Origin: Sphaerotilus microaerophilus
GTDB lineage: Bacteria; Pseudomonadota; Gammaproteobacteria; Burkholderiales; Burkholderiaceae_C
NCBI RefSeq assembly: GCF_023734135.1
Contig: NZ_AP025730.1
Location: forward strand, 5,704,001-5,768,000
Length of the DNA stretch: 64,000 nucleotides
Reading direction: 5' to 3'
Part shown: positions 62,818 through 64,000 of the stretch, piece after piece
Numbering within the stretch: position 1 is the stretch's first letter
How the letters are laid out: the number at the start of each line of letters is the position of its first letter
Notes under the pieces: model-generated
Told to the model about the DNA's origin: nothing
The model's input: only the letters and a program-made list of their open reading frames with translations
Databases searched by the model: none
Program-made: the position numbers and the translations under genes

Positions 62818-64000
62818 TCAGGAGCGGTAGTCCGCGTTGATCGTCACGTAGTCGTGCGACAGGTCGCAGGTCCAGACCGTGGCGTGGCGGTTGCCGCGGT
62901 GCAGGTCCACCCGCACGGTGATCTCGGCCTGCTTCATCACGCGCTGGCCGTCCTCTTCCCGGTAGTCCGGGTGGCGGCCGCCGGCGCGGGCGACGTGCAC
63001 ATCGTCCAGGTAGAGGTCGATCAGGCCCTGGTCGAGGTCGTCGATGCCGGCGTAGCCCACCGCGGCCAGGATGCGGCCGAGGTTGGGGTCGCTGGCGAAG
63101 AAGGCCGTCTTGACCAGCGGCGAATGCGCGATCGCATAGGCCACTTGCCGGCACTCTTCCTTGGAGCGCCCCCCGTCGACGCGGATGGCGATGAACTTGG
63201 TGGCGCCTTCGCCGTCGCGCACGATCGCCTGGGCGAGCTGCTGCGACACCGCGATCACCGCCTCGCGCAGCAATTCGCCGTCGGCCGAGTCCAGCGCGGT
63301 GATCGTCGGGTTGCCGGCCTGCTGGCTGGCAATCAGCACGAAGCTGTCGTTGGTCGAGGTGTCGCCGTCGATGGTGATGCGGTTGAAGCTGTGGTCGGCC
63401 GCCTCGCGCACCAGGGCCTGTACCAGCGCCGGCTCGATCACCGCGTCGGTGGCCACGAAGCCCAGCATCGTGGCCATGTTCGGGCGGATCATGCCGGCGC
63501 CCTTGGCGATGCCGGTCACGGTCACGGTCCGGCCACCGATCGTGACCTGGCGCGACGCCGCCTTGGGCAGCGTGTCGGTGGTCATGATGCCCTCGGCGGC
63601 CTGGGCCCAGTTCGCCGGCTTCAGGTCGGTGATCGCCGCCGGCAGGCCGGCGATGATCCGGTCGATCGGCAGCGTCTCCATGATCACGCCGGTGGAGAAC
63701 GGCAGCACGTCCTGGCGCGCCAGGCCCAGCTGCGCGGCCAGCGCGTCGCAGACGGCGTTGGCCCGCGCCAGACCGTCGGCCCCGGTTCCGGCGTTGGCGT
63801 TGCCGGTGTTCACCACGATCGCGCGGCTGCCCCGCCCGGCGGCGAGGTGCTCGCGGCAGATCTGCACCGGCGCAGCGCAGAAGCGGTTGAGCGTGAAGAC
63901 GCCGGCCACCGTGCTGCCCGGCGCGAGGCGGAACACCGTCACATCGCGGCGGTTGGCCTTGCGCACACCGGCCATCGCGGTGCCGATCTCGACCCCGGCG
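62818..64000 (-). CDS. argJ: Bifunctional ornithine acetyltransferase/N-acetylglutamate synthase (5' end missing)
   Basis: At least 393 residues of ArgJ; the frame is open to the window edge ([23 protein letters not shown]), so about 15 N-terminal residues lie outside. The autocleavage site is in [20 protein letters not shown], where the Thr of ATM becomes the nucleophile of the beta chain. Other family segments are [37 protein letters not shown] and the C-terminal [13 protein letters not shown]. The enzyme transfers acetyl from N-acetylornithine to glutamate in arginine synthesis and may also use acetyl-CoA. No other arg genes are in the window. Confidence 0.96.
   Translation of the reverse strand, partial: AGVEIGTAMAGVRKANRRDVTVFRLAPGSTVAGVFTLNRFCAAPVQICREHLAAGRGSRAIVVNTGNANAGTGADGLARANAVCDALAAQLGLARQDVLPFSTGVIMETLPIDRIIAGLPAAITDLKPANWAQAAEGIMTTDTLPKAASRQVTIGGRTVTVTGIAKGAGMIRPNMATMLGFVATDAVIEPALVQALVREAADHSFNRITIDGDTSTNDSFVLIASQQAGNPTITALDSADGELLREAVIAVSQQLAQAIVRDGEGATKFIAIRVDGGRSKEECRQVAYAIAHSPLVKTAFFASDPNLGRILAAVGYAGIDDLDQGLIDLYLDDVHVARAGGRHPDYREEDGQRVMKQAEITVRVDLHRGNRHATVWTCDLSHDYVTINADYRS

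Overview
The window is a gene-dense, very GC-rich bacterial chromosome segment. Gene content and order point to a betaproteobacterium of the order Burkholderiales, probably of the Sphaerotilus/Leptothrix/Ideonella/Rubrivivax kind. Markers are a Burkholderiales-type 16-strand porin, a secB-gpsA pair, a DksA without zinc cysteines beside a CobW-type GTPase and hslVU, a fused isobutyryl-CoA mutase (IcmF), a type III pantothenate kinase, and a large aa3-oxidase and haem A locus. This placement rests on pattern recognition, not on a search.

Layout. 1-7.4 kb: the end of an ABC solute-binding protein, a small Lys-rich exported protein, two alpha/beta hydrolases, a porin, an exported protein of unknown role and a histidine phosphatase. 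7.6-13 kb: secB, gpsA, a lipoprotein, a MacB/LolCDE-like permease and ATPase pair, and a secreted thermonuclease-like protein. 13-15.2 kb: trmL, a comF-like gene and, divergent from it, a BioC-like methyltransferase. 15.3-25.5 kb: a respiratory region. The minus strand carries ctaE, a Sco gene, ctaC, ctaD and another Sco gene, encoding an A2-type oxidase. The plus strand carries a dihaem cytochrome c, ctaB, ctaA and a third Sco gene, and an orphan oxidase-like subunit I precedes the block. 25.5-31.1 kb: an ABC-F ATPase (uup-like), pal, a small ORF, lnt and corC. 31.3-41.9 kb: a CobW GTPase, dksA, a STAS-domain protein, hslV, hslU, a PAS-GGDEF-EAL protein, a K+ channel, coaX and an unknown protein. 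42.4-45.7 kb: icmF behind a perfect 20-bp palindrome.

The most interesting region is 45.7-54.1 kb. An 8.3-kb accessory block sits exactly at the 3' end of icmF and is bracketed by two copies of the last ~525 bp of icmF. It holds a 1459-residue TIR-CHAT-STAND ATPase-TPR protein on the minus strand and, divergently, an overlapping AAA ATPase plus subtilisin-like protease pair of the IetAS anti-phage type. The icmF tail fragment after it (54052-54576) keeps the strong terminator, so it is probably the original gene end and the block a recent insertion. No integrase, transposase or tRNA is seen at its borders.

54.6-64 kb: a secreted metzincin with PPC and PKD domains, a 54-residue basic protein, an FAD-dependent dehydrogenase, an aspartate/alanine-exchanger-type transporter, a LuxR-type regulator, an alpha-methylacyl-CoA racemase-like CoA-transferase family protein, and argJ running off the right edge. 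No CRISPR array, rRNA or tRNA gene was recognised.
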